A DNA stretch of 64,000 nt, from NCBI GenBank assembly GCA_963924555.1, contig OZ004595.1, positions 682,001 through 746,000 of the forward strand. The letters are read 5' to 3'. Below are positions 11,276-23,180 of the stretch, piece by piece. The notes beneath the pieces are model-generated. The model searched no databases. It was not told where the DNA came from and saw nothing but the letters and a program-made list of their open reading frames with translations. Within the stretch, counting starts at the first letter, position 1; every line of letters begins with the position of its first letter. This DNA is from Crambe crambe (taxonomy: Eukaryota > Porifera > Demospongiae > Poecilosclerida > Crambeidae). Both the position numbers and the translations under genes were made by a program.

Positions 11276-12656
11276 GTGAATAAAATGTTAAATCTTTTTT
11301 TCCTAAATGCACATGCAACCATGCACATATTTTGAAAACTTGAGAGAAACCTCACCACTCAGTGTTTCTATACTTCCACCATTTACAGCTGCTCAAAGTA
11401 GAGGTGGATTTATCAGACTGGTAACACCAGCTCAATGGAAAGTGACAACAAAGAAGCAATCATATCATTAGCTGGACTATTCCACACCAGCAAGTATCAC
11501 AAGCACAGCAAAAGGTGATCCACAATTTATCAAACCATTAATAGTGGTATAAGACGTATTATCAGGCCTTGAATCATGTGATACCTAAAGGAATCGGGAG
11601 AAGAGATCATTAAAAACACAAGTCAAAATGCTACAACCTTAACCACTTTTTTCACCTCATAGGTATAGGGGTGCTTGCAACCCCTGTCCATGCACCGTTG
11701 CTAGGGTATTATAACGTCAGAGCTGCTTGGAGTAGCTAAATGAAACAAGCACCTAGCTATGGAGTACTGCACATGCTGCTACTACACACAGCAAAAAAAG
11801 GGCAATTTTTATAGCTAGATGCTACAAGATATCGTATCGACAAGATCTTGCTGACAGGTGTAGCTAATAGCGATAGTCTGGTGCAGCTGCTTAGGTTCAG
11901 AGTTATATCATGTCCAATCAGTCCTGGCACGAAATGACATTTTCAAGCAGGAATTTACGGCCCAGCTAGCTAAAATATCCCCATATCACTAGAGATTAGG
12001 GACTCCCTATACTTGGCTTGGCTAAAGGGACTGGGCAGATAGGTAGGCCTGGACTACCTATGGAACTCTGGATCTGCATCTGGATCTACCCATGGAAGTG
12101 ATGCTAGCTGTAACTACATTAGCAGTTCAAGTGAGTGTGGGTCCCCTAACTAGAAAAATGGGGACCCCAGGATCCCCACTTCTCTAATGATTTGGGGATG
12201 GTGGGCCCTGATTTACAATGGTTCGACTTACATCGCTGATCTTTGCTCCACACAGCCTTCTCTCCCAACACCACACAAGGTAACATTGAGCTTGGTCTTG
12301 GAGTTAGTCAGTGACACTACAGGAAGACAGTCATGTCAACTGATGGCTTACATTGGTTCAGTATTAGCTAGGTTTCCATGGTGGAATGTCAAGGAAAGGT
12401 TCATTAAGTAATTAACCCTCATGAAAACACTTTCTCTTGAAGCTGAACTTTGGACTCTACACACACCCATCACTGCTCATCAGAATATCACCACTCAGTT
12501 TTCAAAATGACCTAATCCTTGCAATGCTTCCAATAACACTATCTCCTGACCACAATAAGCTCATGAAACTATTCTACTAGCTAATACTTCTAGCCAGTCA
12601 CTACATTTACTAAACAGTTGTATGTTTTGATACGGCCATAACGTGCCACGAGTATA

Positions 12657-12784
12657 CATGGCACTGAATTACGTCAGTGACTTAATTCCATGCCAATATA
12701 AGTATTCACATTAAATGGCAGCATTTTAAGTCGGAGTAGGTCCCTGGTAATTAGAATAATAGGCTGACTTAATTCAGTGCCATG
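12657..12784. mobile_element. 128-bp MITE with 20-bp terminal inverted repeats, copy 1
   Basis: The element starts CATGGCACTGAATTA and ends with the complementary TTAATTCAGTGCCATG. An intact copy of the same 128-base length in opposite orientation is at 58604..58731, and a decayed one is at 14477..14610. No open frame is present. Flanking sequence (TACTTAAATAATTGCCC) is also shared between copies, so it was duplicated as part of a larger block. Confidence 0.65.
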
Positions 12785-13874
12785 ATCATGATTATAACTA
12801 AATGGGCAATTATTTAAGTATAAAAGTTATTAGGTAATGTTGACATGGTGATAAATTTGCAAGGTAATTATTGTACATGAGATTATAACACAGTCTCTAG
12901 ATTCAATAGCTAAAACAGTTTCTTCATCCTCATCATTTTCCATTGCATAAGTCACGGGGGGGGGGGGAGGAGGGAGGAGGGAGGGGGGAGGAAGAGGGAG
13001 GGGGGTTACTTGACTAGTTAAAAATATCATGACAATTATGAGAAAACTGGCTGTACGTAGTTTTTGGGCATTGATGTTGCGAATGACATGGCAGGTATAT
13101 AATATCCACTCACTCCACTTGACGTATGAGATCTTTACGAGGTTCTATTAGCTCTCAGTATGTGGAGCAACTGTTAACAATAACTCAATGTCTATTACAA
13201 GTGAGTGTTTGTGTTCAGTAATGAATATTCTTAACCAGTGAGGTCTCGTCTCGTACCCGGTGTAAAGTAGCTACCGTTGTAAAGCTTTCTTTTGAGACCA
13301 AAATCAAATTGATGGGGGTAGCTAGCATCATGGAGGTATGGATGGGAAAAAGAATGGCAGCTGTAAATAGTGGGTGGGAGGCCACCACTATAATTGTAGG
13401 GTGGTCTGGAAGCATTCACCCTCAGAAGTATCACTGCATCAGTACTTAATTCCTGCACAATGTTGGGCATTCACTGAGGGGGACTAAGCCCCATAGTTAA
13501 TTTGGGGGGGGACAGCCCCCAGATTTCTACGTCGCTGTACTATGTTGAGAATTATTCACAGATAGAAATGATTCTTTTTTATGGAGCAACAATACAGGGA
13601 CCAGTTATTTATGTGAATTTATAGGATATACAAAATTCTAAAATGAAGAAAAGTCAACTCTTCTTGAAGTACAGGTTACTAACAGCCATGATACCGCCAT
13701 TATAGATGAAAGATGGTGCTCCCTTGCACTTATTGTGGTACTCGTAACCATGGCATCAAAAGGAACTTATTATTATGAAATACAAACTCATGGAAATAAA
13801 AGTTACTAAGCGATCCTATTAAAATAATTTCACCTGAAAGATGAAGATGAACTAGTAGCTAACTTCTCTCAAAG

Positions 13875-13971
13875 ATGCTGATCTCACGAGTCTTGCCAAA
13901 GAGGCATTAGAGACAGGATCCATCCCACAAACTATCTTTGATTTGTTCATATCCTGCTCACTCAAGATCAG
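13875..13971 (+). other. Exon-like segment in the duplicated spacer
   Basis: This lies between a CTCTCAAAG acceptor and an AG/GTACTT donor. One frame is open and reads like a helical segment (DADLTSLAKEALETGSIPQT, then IFDLFISC). A copy at 58003..58099 keeps the frame with one amino-acid change (S to F). No adjoining exons were identified, so a function cannot be assigned. Confidence 0.25.
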
Positions 13972-14824
13972 GTACTTTTTATGTATGTGTACGAGATGGT
14001 ATTCATTATGAGAAATGGCTAAACTTACTTTCTCAATTTATTTCGAACTACCTCACATAAGGAATCAAATAAAACCAATACGAAGAAACAGGCAAAAGGT
14101 TTGACATCTCCAGTTCCTTCTAACTGGAAACTATAAGGTAAAATCATGTTTATCATACAGGAACGTGGTTTTGTGGTAGAATTGTTATGTGAGGTCAAAT
14201 GAAATATGCTGTACACATGCATGAATTTGATACTGTGGAGATCATGTAGCTAGCTAACAACACTCCATCTTGTTGCATCATAATCACCTTGCAAATTCTA
14301 TACTCACAGTAATCTATCAGCTATGTTGCTACTGTAGCTTGTTTACAAGCTTGTACAGCAGGACAATTAATTGTTTTATTTTCATTGTTGAATTTACTGT
14401 TGCATGTTTTTGACTTTTATTATTATCACAGTTTTGAGTGTACTTAAATAATTGCCCATTTAGTTATAATCATGATCATGGCACTGAATTAAGTCAGCCT
14501 ATTATTCTAATTACCAGGGACCTACTCTGACTTAAAATGCTGCCATTAACTTATTGGCATGGAATTAAGTCACTGACTTATTTACTTAATTCAGTCGTGG
14601 CATGTTTGACTTAGCTAAATCAACGCCATGAGTGACTCAAGGCATGGATGACTTAATTCAATGCCATGAGTAACTCAAAGCATTTATGTAGGCTGTAAAT
14701 TATCTTACCTGGATCTCAATCACATGATCCTAACACTCCTTAAAATCTGCCACGCCCCCTTATTTTGTTCTTGAACAATCTTCTTTTTCAGAGCTATATC
14801 GTATCTCTTAGTGGCTGTTGTGGT

Positions 14825-17800
14825 ATGGCAGAGGGAAAATATAAACAGGTGAGCTGTAATGCATGCTCATCAGTAGGTTTAGAAATCCAGATGAAGAACT
14901 TGTTCACTACACGCATAGATGCCATTTATAAGGCTATGGCGCCTAAAATATTGGGGAGGACAGCTGCATTGGTCGGCTAATTCGCCTCAAAACTGCAGCT
15001 GTTTGTTTGTTATGTACAGCCTGTCCTGCTATTTATCAGTTGGCCAATTTATCTTTCTAGTAGAGATAGCAGTTAGCTAGGTCTGCAAGTTCTTTTACTT
15101 TAGACTTGACTGGTAGATAGTGTTACTGCTAGTTTATAGTTTGACTATCTAGATGTTTCCTCCCAATACAGGAACTTGAGGGAGAGCTTAAAACAGAATT
15201 GGCGGTAAGTTGTCATGAAAGTAGCTGCTGTGATGTTGTGTTGGTCCAGTGCCCTCTGGTCAGTCACTGCAGCACCTTAGGCCCATAGAAACAGTCTGTC
15301 AAAGATGAGGGGTGCTCGTATAAAGGGACAGGTTGCTTATTGGAATGCTGGACTACTCAACCTTAAAGCAGTTACCTCCAGCATGTGGGCCCCAATGTTT
15401 CGTACAGATTGTCAACACGCCTCAGCTTGTGTGCCTACTAGACCCCTGTTCATTTTTATAGGCCAAATGCTGACTCGGCATAATTCCTAGTGCCCCTCTG
15501 CCGAGGGAAGTGGGTAGAGTCTTGTTACTCACAGACACCAGGACAATATTGAGCACACTTTTTAATGAACATTCTCAACGTTTGGAGTGTACAGCTCAAA
15601 CACCTTGCATGCTAGACCCCTGCTCAATTTTTTACAAGCCGTTACCAACCCATTCAAGTGTGCCGAGGGAAATGGGCGGGGTCTAGTGACTCATGGATCC
15701 CATGACCTTATAGAGCAAGATGTGCTCTACAGGTTCTCCAAGTTTGGAGGCCGTAGCTCACATGCTGTGGGTGTGGTGATTTTTTTTTGTGGTGCATGAT
15801 GGCTGTCTTTGTGTGTTGGTTGTATGGTTGTCTCACCTTCTCTCTCTCACTCCTCACAGTTGAAGGCAAACCATCAGATTAACATAGAGGACTATGAACT
15901 GGTGAGTGATGAGTGTAGCAGTGGTGTGATGAGGGCGTGGCATGTGGCCCAGTCCATACATGGTGTGTATTCCATGTGTGCAGGGATTGTCTGCTGCTCA
16001 GAAGGAGCTCAGTCAGCCTTCCCTGAGTGAACTAAGGAGGTCTGAGCTTGAGGAGGAGGTGAAGCGTTGTGAAGGAATGATCCAGTTGAATAAAAAGCTT
16101 CTCCTTGGTAGAGAAGAAGCTATAAAGAAGCTACAAGATGCCCTGGGGCAACTTACTTGTAAGTATAAAGATTTAGCACTAATTAGATGATGTAATGATA
16201 CATTATACAAGTTAAGTAATAGCCCAGAGCTATAAAATAGTGTGCGCTCGGCTGGGAGGTGTAATTAGTAATAGATAAAGCATGTGCGCGAGGTTTCTGG
16301 TTGATTTAGTGCACCGTAGCCCGAGGGCCGCAGGCCCGAGGGATGGTGCACTAAATCAACCAGAAACCGAGTGCGCATGCTTTATCTATTTTAGATCCCA
16401 TTGCGCATGCGCGTAGCTACTGTAGTCCATAGTTACAAACATCAGTACTCTTTGGTTTGCTATAGCTAGCTAATTGTTGTGTCTCCACTTCTTTCTTGAG
16501 TTGTGAAATGGCGGCAAGAATAGTCCACGTACCTGCTGATGTTCCTGTTATAGCTATCTATAAATCGGGGATACTCCCCCGAGCACGAAGGATACAAGTA
16601 TTTTGTGCCTGCCCAGTCCGAAGATCAAAGAAGGCGGCGTGTGAAACACCAGCTTGCTGTAGACCAGCTAGAATGTTCCTTCTTTTATACTAGCTACTCT
16701 CAGAAAAGCTTGTTGGGTTTGAAATGTGGAATTTTAATGTTATTCATTGCCACGTTGCACGTTTATAATGACATAACGTTTCAAACCCAACAAGCTTTTC
16801 AGAGAGTATAGTAGCCAGCATAAAAGGCAGAACTTCAACAACTTCTTCAAGCTGTCTTGCAGCATTCAGCATAGCCTGGGGATGCAAAAAAATTAGTGCA
16901 CTCCTACAAAACTAGAGATGCTCGTATAGCATTAGTTGGGCGAGCAAGCAGCCAGTGGTCATTTCAATGTGCTCCTCCCTCACTTATGATTATATAGCCC
17001 CAACAGTGACTTTCGATATCTAGCTATTCAGGTTGTTAACTGACTTGGTGCATTCCCAGTTAGCATTAGAGTGTCTTCTCTGAACCCAGGCTACCACTCC
17101 TGTTCAGACTCAGTAGCTAGTCTCTCAAATAATGAGCCCTCATATGCTCTAATCTGGCAGCTCTGTGTTCTGCTGACTCTGCTCTCCTTCTGGCTCTCAT
17201 TTGCTCTGCTCTTGCAGCATTATCTTCTGCTGACTCTGTACATTCCCTCCTCCTGGCTCTATCTGTCGCATTTCTTTGCTAGTCTTGTTTTTCTCTGTTC
17301 CTTTGACTCTGTTCTCCTTCTAGCTCTATCTCTTTCATTTCTTTCATGAGGTCTCGCTCTTCTTTGCTGGTCAGTTTCTAGAGGGTGTTCTGGGGCCCTC
17401 CTTCGCTTGTTTTCTGGTTCTCTGGGTTCCATAATACTCGCTACAATATAGTGTTTTAACTTCAAGCTTAACGAAAAATTAATGATTGCTTATTATGACG
17501 TTGCTTAGTAGCTATTTCATGCGCATGCGTAAGCGCATGCGCATTTTGAGTGACGTACGTGTAACATATAAATATCGCAATTTTCCATTTTGACCAATTA
17601 GTGTGGGGCTTCGCTCGCTCGCCAATTAGTGCACTCCTACAGAATTAGTGCACACTTGCTGATTTAATGCACATAGCAACCACATAGCAACGGGATCTAA
17701 GTAATTAATAGTAACATGTATTAATTAATTAGTGACTAATTAAAAGTAGGTGAAATTAATAAATGTTTGAGTGGCCATAACTTTTGAAGGGAAAGTGCTA

Positions 17801-20800
17801 TAGTCTTGAAATAAGAACCATTCTGCTCAGAAAATTCTACTCTTTCTTTGTGTCACTACTAGCATTACCTAAGAGAGTGTTAGGGAGGTGGTAATCCATT
17901 TTGGCATGTATTTTATGACCTTATTATCATTTTATCAGCAGAATGTGACTGTTGTGATGTCTTGTAACACTTATTATAAACTGTTATGTAAATAATGTTC
18001 TTTTTTCCTCTTCAGCTGCTTCCCAGAAGCCTGACTCTTCTTCCCAGAAAGAAACACAGAGTGAGTATTGTAAGCCACAATAAGTGGTCCCATGTACACA
18101 TACAATGGTGTGCTTTAATTGAGGTTCTTAGGCAATAACATAATAATTTATTCAGTCAATGATTTACTTTACAGAATCAACATCAAGTGACTTGCGTCTA
18201 GATGATGCAACTAGAGAGAAAATGGTAAGTGTAATTAATGGAGGGGGTGTGTGTATGCAGATATCATTCATGTGGGGTGTGAACTCTATGATCGCTCTCC
18301 TGGTTTCTCTGATTCAGTTCAACCAGTCCATGACGTGGGGCCACGTTGAGGCAATCATCATCAAGGTCCTGATCGTGGGGGCTGCTGGAGTCGGCAAATC
18401 CCTTTTTTTGTCTCGTCTCCTTGGTGTCGCTATTTCTCTCATTCGAAACAGTACAGGAGTGGTCGAGAAAGCCCAGAGGGTCAACTGTCAAAGGTTGGGC
18501 ACAACAGATCACTTAAAGAACATAGTTTGGGAAGTGGTCGGACCGAAAGAACTGATGAAACTTCTTGCCGATGCCATAACCTCAGGAATTGAGAAGTTCA
18601 CTGCTTCTGTTTCCCCTCCACATGCATCTCGTCGTTCCAATAATGGATCAGGTTCTCATTCGACCAGTTTTGCTGATGCAAGCTACTCTACAGCTAGAAC
18701 TACCGTCCTTCAGCTGATAGGTCGTTCCAAGGAAGGTAAATTGCTGAAGATGACTTGGATCTATCTGATAGATAGTGGAGGGCAGCCTCAGTTCCACGAG
18801 CTTCTTACAGCATTCATCAGAAACACCACTTTAGGTATCTTTGTCTTCAGGCTCTCAGATCAGCTGGATGATAAGCCACGGATTGGATACTACAAAGGTG
18901 GAAAGCCACTGGGTGAGCCTTATCCTTTCCCCATGAGCCACAAGGAGATCTTCCAGCACTGTGTCCAGACCATTTCTTCCCTCCCTTCCACTTCTCCTCT
19001 GAAGGATCAGGCCCCAACTCGTCCAAAAATTCTCGTCTTGGGAACTCATCGAGACGAAGAGAGCAAGTGTTCCGAAACACGTGATGAAAAAGAGAAGATT
19101 CTCAGGGATATCTTGCATAAAGGGCCAAATCCTGACTCGGCCATCTCAGAAGATTTGATCTACTATGGAAATAGGTGCATCTTTCCTTTGAATGCTAAAT
19201 CACCTGAGAAGCAGGACGAGGAGATCATCGGTGATATTCGAGACAAAATAGTGCGTCTTGCACCTCAACCCCAATCCATCCCACTGCAGTATTACGCACT
19301 CGAACTGGAACTCGAAAAGAAAGAAGAGAGTGTGATTAGCTTCAAAGAATGTTTGGATATTGCCAAGCATTCCCTGCTTTTCGAAGAGACCGCGGCCAGA
19401 ACTGCCATCCATCATCTGGATAGCCTCAACCTCATCCAACACTTCCCAGAGTGTGCCGAAGAGGTCATATTCTGTGACCCCAACATCCTCCTCAACAAGG
19501 TGAACGAGCTGATAGAGAAAAGCTACAGCTTGAGAGGTTTAACCCCTACAAAACTTGAGGCAGATGTGGGAGGGGACTGGATTAGATTCCACATGCGTGG
19601 CAGGGTGACCTTACCCATGCTTAAAGAGTTTCCCGAAGGCTTCGTGCAAAATCTTTATGATCATCGCACTCTGGCCAAGATCTTTGAAGACCTGCTCATT
19701 TTCACTCGTTTTGAGCATGATGATAGCTTTTTCATGCCTGCCCTGCTCGATGTTAAAGATCTGAAGCTCATCCAGCGACCGACTAAGACGTGCCTAATCA
19801 TAGCGTTCTCCTCTGGGTATGCCCCCTTGGGACTTTTTTCTTCCTCCATTGCCTTTCTGACTTCGAGCAAAAATCGATGGCCTTCTCCATGGATATTCTT
19901 GTTCGAAAAAGGTCAACTCTTCCGAAATGTGATCAGCTTTGATATGAATACGGTAAAGGTCACTCTTATTGACTGCTCGGCTCATTTCGAGGTTCATGTG
20001 GAGCTGCAGGAAGGCATGCAAGAAGACCCGTCCATGATGCCCGAAGTGTGCAGAATCATACGCCAAGGGATCAAGGAGGCCATCAAGCAATCGATGAAGA
20101 AACGCCACATCTGTAGTGCATCGTATGGTGAGAGTTTCTTCTGCCCGTGTGACTCGTATGCTACCTACCACTTGGCCAGTGTGAAAGAAGTCTTTGGAAA
20201 GTATCGCAGGTGTTGTGATGTCCACACTGGAAAGGGTGGAGCTTTGGAAGAACATCACTACCAGTGGCTGGGAATAGAACCCTCTACACCATCAAAAGGT
20301 AGTAATACATTCTATTTAGCTAGTGGCCAAGGTACTGTAGGTGGCCGAGTCTTTGGTCACTCCAGCAGCTTGAACTACCTAGTGCATGCAGGCCTGTAAC
20401 TGGGTACGGTGAACCTGCCTTAAAGACCACCTGTATCCAGAGACCAACCTTCTATAAAGTGGTGTTCCCAAAGTATCATTTCGATTGATTTTGACCTCCA
20501 TATAGAGACCATCTTCCTATTAAGACCCACTTTTTTTTTGTGGCCCAGAGGTGATTGCTGTAGGCAGCTTCTCTGTATATAATTATTGATCTGATGCTCC
20601 ATCCCTTGTAGGATCAGTTAAGCTCCCAGATATCAAGTATTTCCACCTCCAACTCATAAAATGGATCAACCCAAATGGTGAGGAAGCAAAGCTGAAAATT
20701 TACGAAGAGATGTCATCAAAATGGAAGGAAGTTGCTGGAGTGATTGGTCTGAGTAAAGCTGAGATTGACAATATAGCTGCTCCAGGGATGGGACGTGAAA

Positions 20801-21587
20801 TGACTGATTGCATGCGTGACGTCTTTGGGAAGTGGATGGAGAATAGTGATACGCTTCCTAACCACACATGCTATCCACTAACTTGGGATGGCTTGTGCAA
20901 CATTCTACAAGACTCTGACAGTGATACGCTGGTGAAGCGATTGAAAGAAGCTCTAGCTGCTGAACAAAGCACCTTAAGAAACACCTTCCCTGCTAAACAG
21001 TGTAAGTCCTTAATTCTACGTTCATAGGTGGTAGAGAGGTACATAGCTAACCTTGCAACTACAAAATTTGTACATAGCCTCCTTTCAAATGTGGTTTTGA
21101 AGTTGGGCTACTTGAAAGGAAGCTATGTTAGCCACCAAAGCTACCAATTTCAGTGCTGGGTGCAGGTCCTAGTTAAGACTGAATGTGATACTATTATTAG
21201 TGGTGCCTATTGTGTTAGTCTATGTTAGTGGTGCCTATTGTGCTATGTTTGCTGGACTTCGACATTATTAACAACTCTTTTCATTATTATGTAGCTCTGG
21301 TCACAGCTCTTGAAGGAACTGGTCACACAGCTATTGGCTCCAAAGTCAGTAAAGGTGAGCACAGTCAAAATCAATGAGATTACAAACATTGATCTGCTTC
21401 TATTTTATATTTTATAGAAAAGCTCGGTCAAATCCTCACTACTCCTTCACCTCCAAGACCTACACCAGCAGGTGAGCAGTTTAACACAGAGTGTGTAATA
21501 TCATACTGGTACATGGTACTGTTAATGAATGCAGATCCTTTACCTGATGAGGTGGACAGTGTAAAGAGCTCACCTGATAAGTCATGA
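14825..21587 (+). CDS. Unit 2: coiled-coil Roc-COR protein with variant Death-fold exon (class A)
   Basis: Exons: 14825..14848, 15172..15204, 15860..15901, 15984..16158, 18016..18060, 18175..18224, 18318..20298, 20612..21001, 21295..21354, 21418..21471 and 21535..21587. They join in one frame to 968 residues. The ATG chosen (MAEGKYKQ) is the start shared by unit 3 and unit 6. Residues 1-91 are charged and heptad-like; the P-loop GAAGVGKS, DSGGQ and GTHRD mark a Roc-type GTPase, and a COR-like region follows. Unlike units 1, 3 and 4, the exon after the GTPase encodes a different Death-fold domain (KWKEVAGVIGLSKAEIDNIA, later MENSDTLP and WDGLCNIL). Only the last 20 codons of the standard Death exon survive (21295..21354, ALEGTGHTAIGSKVSK). 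The intron between exons 4 and 5 carries a large insertion. Likely a cytosolic signalling GTPase; ligand unknown. Confidence 0.85.
16275..16390. mobile_element. Near-perfect palindrome with ~43-base arms
   Basis: The left arm begins AGATAAAGCATG and ends TTTAGTGCACC. The right arm is its reverse complement with a few mismatches and ends GCATGCTTTATCT. The roughly 29-base loop is GC-rich. It is absent from the same intron in units 3-6, so it is an insertion specific to unit 2. Confidence 0.6.
16391..17701. mobile_element. Unit 2-specific intron insertion with short inverted ends
   Basis: The segment begins TTAGATCCCATTGC and ends GCAACGGGATCTAA, its reverse complement with one mismatch. Units 4, 5 and 6 have an uninterrupted intron here. 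Inside are a second inverted repeat (16694..16814, arms around AAAAGCTTGTTGGGTTTGAAA) and a small open frame from 16503 (MAARIVHVPADVPV) that I do not recognise. It is probably a non-autonomous DNA transposon with nested insertions. Confidence 0.5.
16694..16814. repeat. Inverted repeat inside the unit 2 intron insertion
   Basis: Arms of about 30 bases read AAAGCTTGTTGGGTTTGAAA outward to CTACTCTC and its complement, separated by about 55 bases. It could form a hairpin. It is not found in the other units. Confidence 0.65.
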
Positions 21588-21589
21588 AA

Positions 21590-22410
21590 GGTCTCACCAA
21601 ACTCCTTCCACTCCTCAAAGACCTCATCATAAATGCCAAGTTTTATAAATATTTAGTTTGTCATGACTTCATGATTGAAATATCCACACACACCATCACC
21701 CCTTTGTATCAATCTACCACTGCTTGTCTTCATTACACAAAAATTCTTTATTAAATTTTTACATTTTGTGTAAAATAAATAATGAGAAGAGAAGATAAAG
21801 TATGGAGGTCATCAGCTGCTTGACTGTGCCAGGCACCACAAGGAATAGAAGTATGTAGAGATACACACTGATAAATGAGTTAGGAGTGTTATGGCACAAG
21901 AAAAGAATTTCAAATCAGAAGATGTAGAACAGAATAGAATCAAAATAATGAAGTATGTAAGAATATTCAGTAAGCTAAAACTTTCACTAAAAAGTCTTAA
22001 ATTTTCACTAAAAAGTCTTAAATTTTCACTAAAAGTCTTAAAATTCCACAGGACCCTGATGGAGTCCACCATGGCTTCTGGCTAGAAGGGTGTTGTGGTG
22101 CAACTGGAGGAAAATGTGTTGGATGTGGTACTTGGAACTGTTGTCCTCATCACTCACCCCATCCAGTTCCTGAGCTCCATCAGGGTCAGATCCAGGATTG
22201 CCACTGGGCCACGGGGAAGGAGGGGACATAAATATGACAGCATGAGTGTAGGCAAAGGGGTGAAGTACCCCATGCATGTGTTATAGCTATTCTGAAGTGA
22301 CACATGCAAGGTCACAGGTCGCAGGTGTGATTTGTTAAAGGAAATATGCACTGAGTTATCTAATGTGTGACCTTCCAAAGTACAGTGCAATATGGATGTT
22401 CCGAAAGATA
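21590..22410. repeat. Segmental duplicate 'R1', copy 1 (3' flank of unit 2)
   Basis: Nearly identical to 30420..31230 downstream of unit 3. It starts right after the coding end and contains a polyadenylation-like AATAAA (about 21774) and a short tandem ACTAAAAAGTCTTAAATTTT (21985..22045, one repeat more than in copy 2). No gene is supported within it. Confidence 0.75.
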
Positions 22411-22928
22411 TCTTTGAAGCAACAATGACACATGCTAGATCACAGCCAAAGTGTGTCTTCCATAGCTCATAGTCTTCAAGGGAGTTATGGTTTCAAAACA
22501 TAAAGGACACTTTTAAAACATCTAACTTCAACAATTGAGGTCATATTCATATATTGGGGGGATGGAGGGTGAGGGGGAGTATTTAAGTACACCAAGAGAG
22601 TTCTCTTTTGAAGTTTTTTGGGGTAGTATGAATACATTAAGAATAAACCCCCCCCCCCCCCCCCCCCCCCAGAGATCCACCCTTATTTAGGTTTTTTTGA
22701 TCCAATTAGTAGGAGGGGGTTAGGACACTCATCACTTATGGATCAATTCCAGAAGGACCGGCCCCACGGAGAACCCTGTTGCTGACAATAATGGAACTAT
22801 AATACTATTAGCAATTAGCTTTGAATGGATGTGGGAGTTTCCAGCTCATGACTCAGCTTTTTCTGATGATCATGTGATAGTCACATGGTGTATCATGTAG
22901 CAGGAGAGGGTTGTGTGTGGTTGCTTAC

Positions 22929-23018
22929 CAGGTATGGTGTCTCCTTGGTGTGACTCTTGATGTGTCTGCGTAGTTTGTAGGGTGTGGCAAATCTCCAGGG
23001 ACAACCGTCAAAGGGGCA
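22929..23018 (-). CDS. C2H2 zinc-finger exon, copy 2
   Basis: Same 90-base phase-0 exon as at 10947..11036, with identical finger residues (CPFDGC, HIKSH, TKETPYL), a CCACAG acceptor and a GTAAGC donor. It is preceded on the minus strand by the purine/pyrimidine tract at 23020..23180. No neighbouring finger exon was found within this spacer. Confidence 0.6.
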
Positions 23019-23019
23019 C

Positions 23020-23180
23020 TGTGGAGAGGAGGGGAGAGGGAGGGGAGAGGGAGGGGGAGGAGGGGAGAGGGAGGGGAGAGGGAGAGGGAGGGGAGAGGGA
23101 GAGGGAGGGGAGAGGGGGAGGGGAGAGGGGGAGGAGGGGAGAGGGAGAGGAGAGGGAGGGGGAGGAGGGGAGAGGGGAAG
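23020..23180. repeat. Purine repeat (GGGGA/GAGGG)n, copy 2
   Basis: About 160 bases, shorter than the 230-base tract at 11037..11275. It again forms the polypyrimidine region before the minus-strand zinc-finger acceptor. Confidence 0.9.

Larger units (their letters stand above)
10440..12540. repeat. Segmental duplicate 'R2', copy 1
   Basis: This block recurs at about 22440..24370 and 31290..33300 with high identity, sharing the poly-C run, the zinc-finger exon, the GGGGA tract and the downstream GTGGTATAAGACGTATTATC segment. Copy 3 has large deletions. It marks the spacer that was duplicated along with the Roc-COR-Death units. Confidence 0.75.
12643..14610. repeat. ~2-kb segment bounded by inverted copies of a 180-bp arm
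   Basis: The arm at 12643..12825 is the reverse complement of the arm at about 14445..14610, and each arm contains the 128-bp MITE. The interior (12830..14440) recurs in part at 54830..55587 and 57521..58565. It is either a composite inverted-repeat element or two nested MITE insertions. No transposase was seen inside. Confidence 0.5.

Noticed and set aside
11000..11358. Long open frames on both strands across 11000..11358 (Gly/Arg/Glu-rich and Pro/Ser/Leu-rich)
   Set aside because: They are read-through of the GGGGA purine repeat; only the 90-base zinc-finger exon at 10947..11036 has a recognisable motif and splice sites. The same applies at 22925..23266.
15305..15850. Conserved open frames in the introns between coil exons (such as 15305..15490 and 15587..15799, repeated in all units)
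   Set aside because: They stay open only because the introns are nearly identical copies; they lack splice-bounded structure and do not match any motif.
20299..20399. In-frame extension of the unit 2 and unit 6 GTPase exon to a stop at 20399 / 63105
   Set aside because: A GTAGTA donor at 20299 and an in-phase Death exon at 20612 explain the end better; the extension is intron read-through.
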